This document shows positions 51,646 through 52,141 of a stretch of 52,141 nt of DNA, one piece after another. Origin of the DNA: Candidatus Methylomirabilis tolerans (GTDB lineage Bacteria; Methylomirabilota; Methylomirabilia; Methylomirabilales; Methylomirabilaceae); the NCBI GenBank assembly GCA_019912425.1, contig JAIOIU010000031.1, positions 1-52,141 on the forward strand, given 5' to 3'. Each line of letters opens with the position of its first letter. Position 1 is the first letter of the stretch. Under the pieces are notes generated by a model that was not told the origin of the DNA, did no database searches, and saw only the letters and a program-made list of their open reading frames with translations. The position numbers and the translations under genes were made by a program.

Positions 51646-52141
51646 TTATTGCGCAGACATCGTCGTTTCCGAGGAGCGCCAGACCTGCATCGGATTCTGT
51701 CCGGCCTGTCCGGCCATTCTCGCGCCTCGCAGTAGCTTACGGATTGCGGCCCAATAACTAGGCACGATCGTGCTCCTGTAGACCGAGTCCCCGGCCGATT
51801 GCTCCATTAAACGGCGATGGGCTTCTCCCATTGAATGATACGGCATCAACGGGAAGGCGTGATGGAGGGTGTGGTAGCGCAATCCCACGGGGAAAAGAAG
51901 CAGCGTCAAGAGGGAGCCGTCGCCGGTCATTGTCAGAATAGCCACAGGGCTGCTGTCGATGAGAAAGGCTAACTGCTCCTCCGCTTGGCGCCGAGCCACG
52001 ACTTCCTCTTCAATCCGCCGGACGTGTTCCATCTCCCCTCGGCGGCTCCTGATCACCTCATGGACGAACAACCCCGCCCCTGTCAATGCGGCGAAAGCCG
52101 ACACGTCGCTGAGCAGTCCGACGCTGAGAGCAGTGGGAAAA
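51646..52141 (-). pseudogene. Deletion fusion: histidine kinase N-terminus joined to fatty acid desaturase C-terminus (partial)
   Basis: The frame enters from the right edge of the window with a membrane segment (ALTGAGLFVHEVI), a charged helix (RRIEEEVVARRQAEEQLAFL) and the start of a PAS domain (IDSSPVAILTMTGDGSLL), as in sensor kinases. It then switches in the same frame to LLFPVGLRYHTLHHAFPLMP and YHSMGEAHRRLMEQ, the C-terminal His box (HTLHH) of a membrane fatty acid desaturase. The rest of the kinase and the first two His boxes are absent. This is not a natural domain order; a deletion joined two genes. Confidence 0.72.

Noticed and set aside
1-52141. CRISPR arrays, tRNA or rRNA genes.
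   Set aside because: No regularly spaced repeats were seen and no tRNA or rRNA sequence was recognised on either strand.

Overview
The window reads as bacterial chromosome of about 58% GC with dense short-spaced genes. The gene set includes cytochrome P460, c-type cytochromes, a type II NADH dehydrogenase, NtrBC, GltBD, NirBD fused in one chain, AmtB with an ANTAR regulator and a CbbR-like LysR protein. It resembles an NC10-type nitrite-dependent methanotroph (Candidatus Methylomirabilis or a relative). That assignment is an inference from gene content and style; no marker gene such as rRNA lies in the window.

Layout. 1-6.65 kb: a minus-strand run of exported proteins (an incomplete secreted protein, an arylsulfatase, and DUF4410, DUF4105, DUF2950 and DUF3300 proteins). 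7.2-13.6 kb: a TlpA-like thioredoxin, then a beta-barrel porin, AmtB and an ANTAR regulator behind a sigma-54-type promoter, then a DUF2231 membrane protein with NDH-2. 13.7-20.4 kb: an accessory zone with short repeats, a tyrosine-recombinase (IntI-like) tail, at least one good attC-like element, a diheme P460 cytochrome, a truncated YceI, a secreted nuclease, a broken toxin-antitoxin pair, an HNH nuclease and an intact PIN-type toxin-antitoxin pair. 20.5-40.7 kb: mostly conserved genes (trypsin-like protease, NirBD, PurC, LysR regulator, NtrB/NtrC, alpha/beta hydrolase, GltB/GltD, YqgE). 41-52 kb: minus-strand transporters and envelope genes (Lgt, CaCA exchanger, NhaA, cytochrome c lipoprotein, a large sphingomyelinase-like lipoprotein) mixed with broken or deletion-fused genes (gpsA/DUF1646, terC, a secreted protein, a histidine kinase joined to a desaturase).

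How the genes fit together. The core theme is nitrogen assimilation. AmtB brings in ammonium, NirBD reduces nitrite to ammonium and GltBD makes glutamate. NtrB/NtrC would drive sigma-54 promoters; two good GG-N10-GC matches lie upstream of porin-amtB-ANTAR and of nirBD. The nirBD leader also holds a hexaloop hairpin followed by a terminator-like hairpin, the kind of layout ANTAR proteins act on. The ANTAR protein beside amtB has lost the phospho-acceptor Asp of its receiver domain.

The most unusual observations are: the Asp-less ANTAR regulator and the nirBD leader; a toxin-antitoxin pair in which one substitution in the ATGA overlap removes both the antitoxin stop and the toxin start; decayed integron-like traces; and several open frames made by deletion joining two unrelated genes. 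Frameshifts in homopolymer runs could be sequencing errors, so each lesion needs read-level confirmation.
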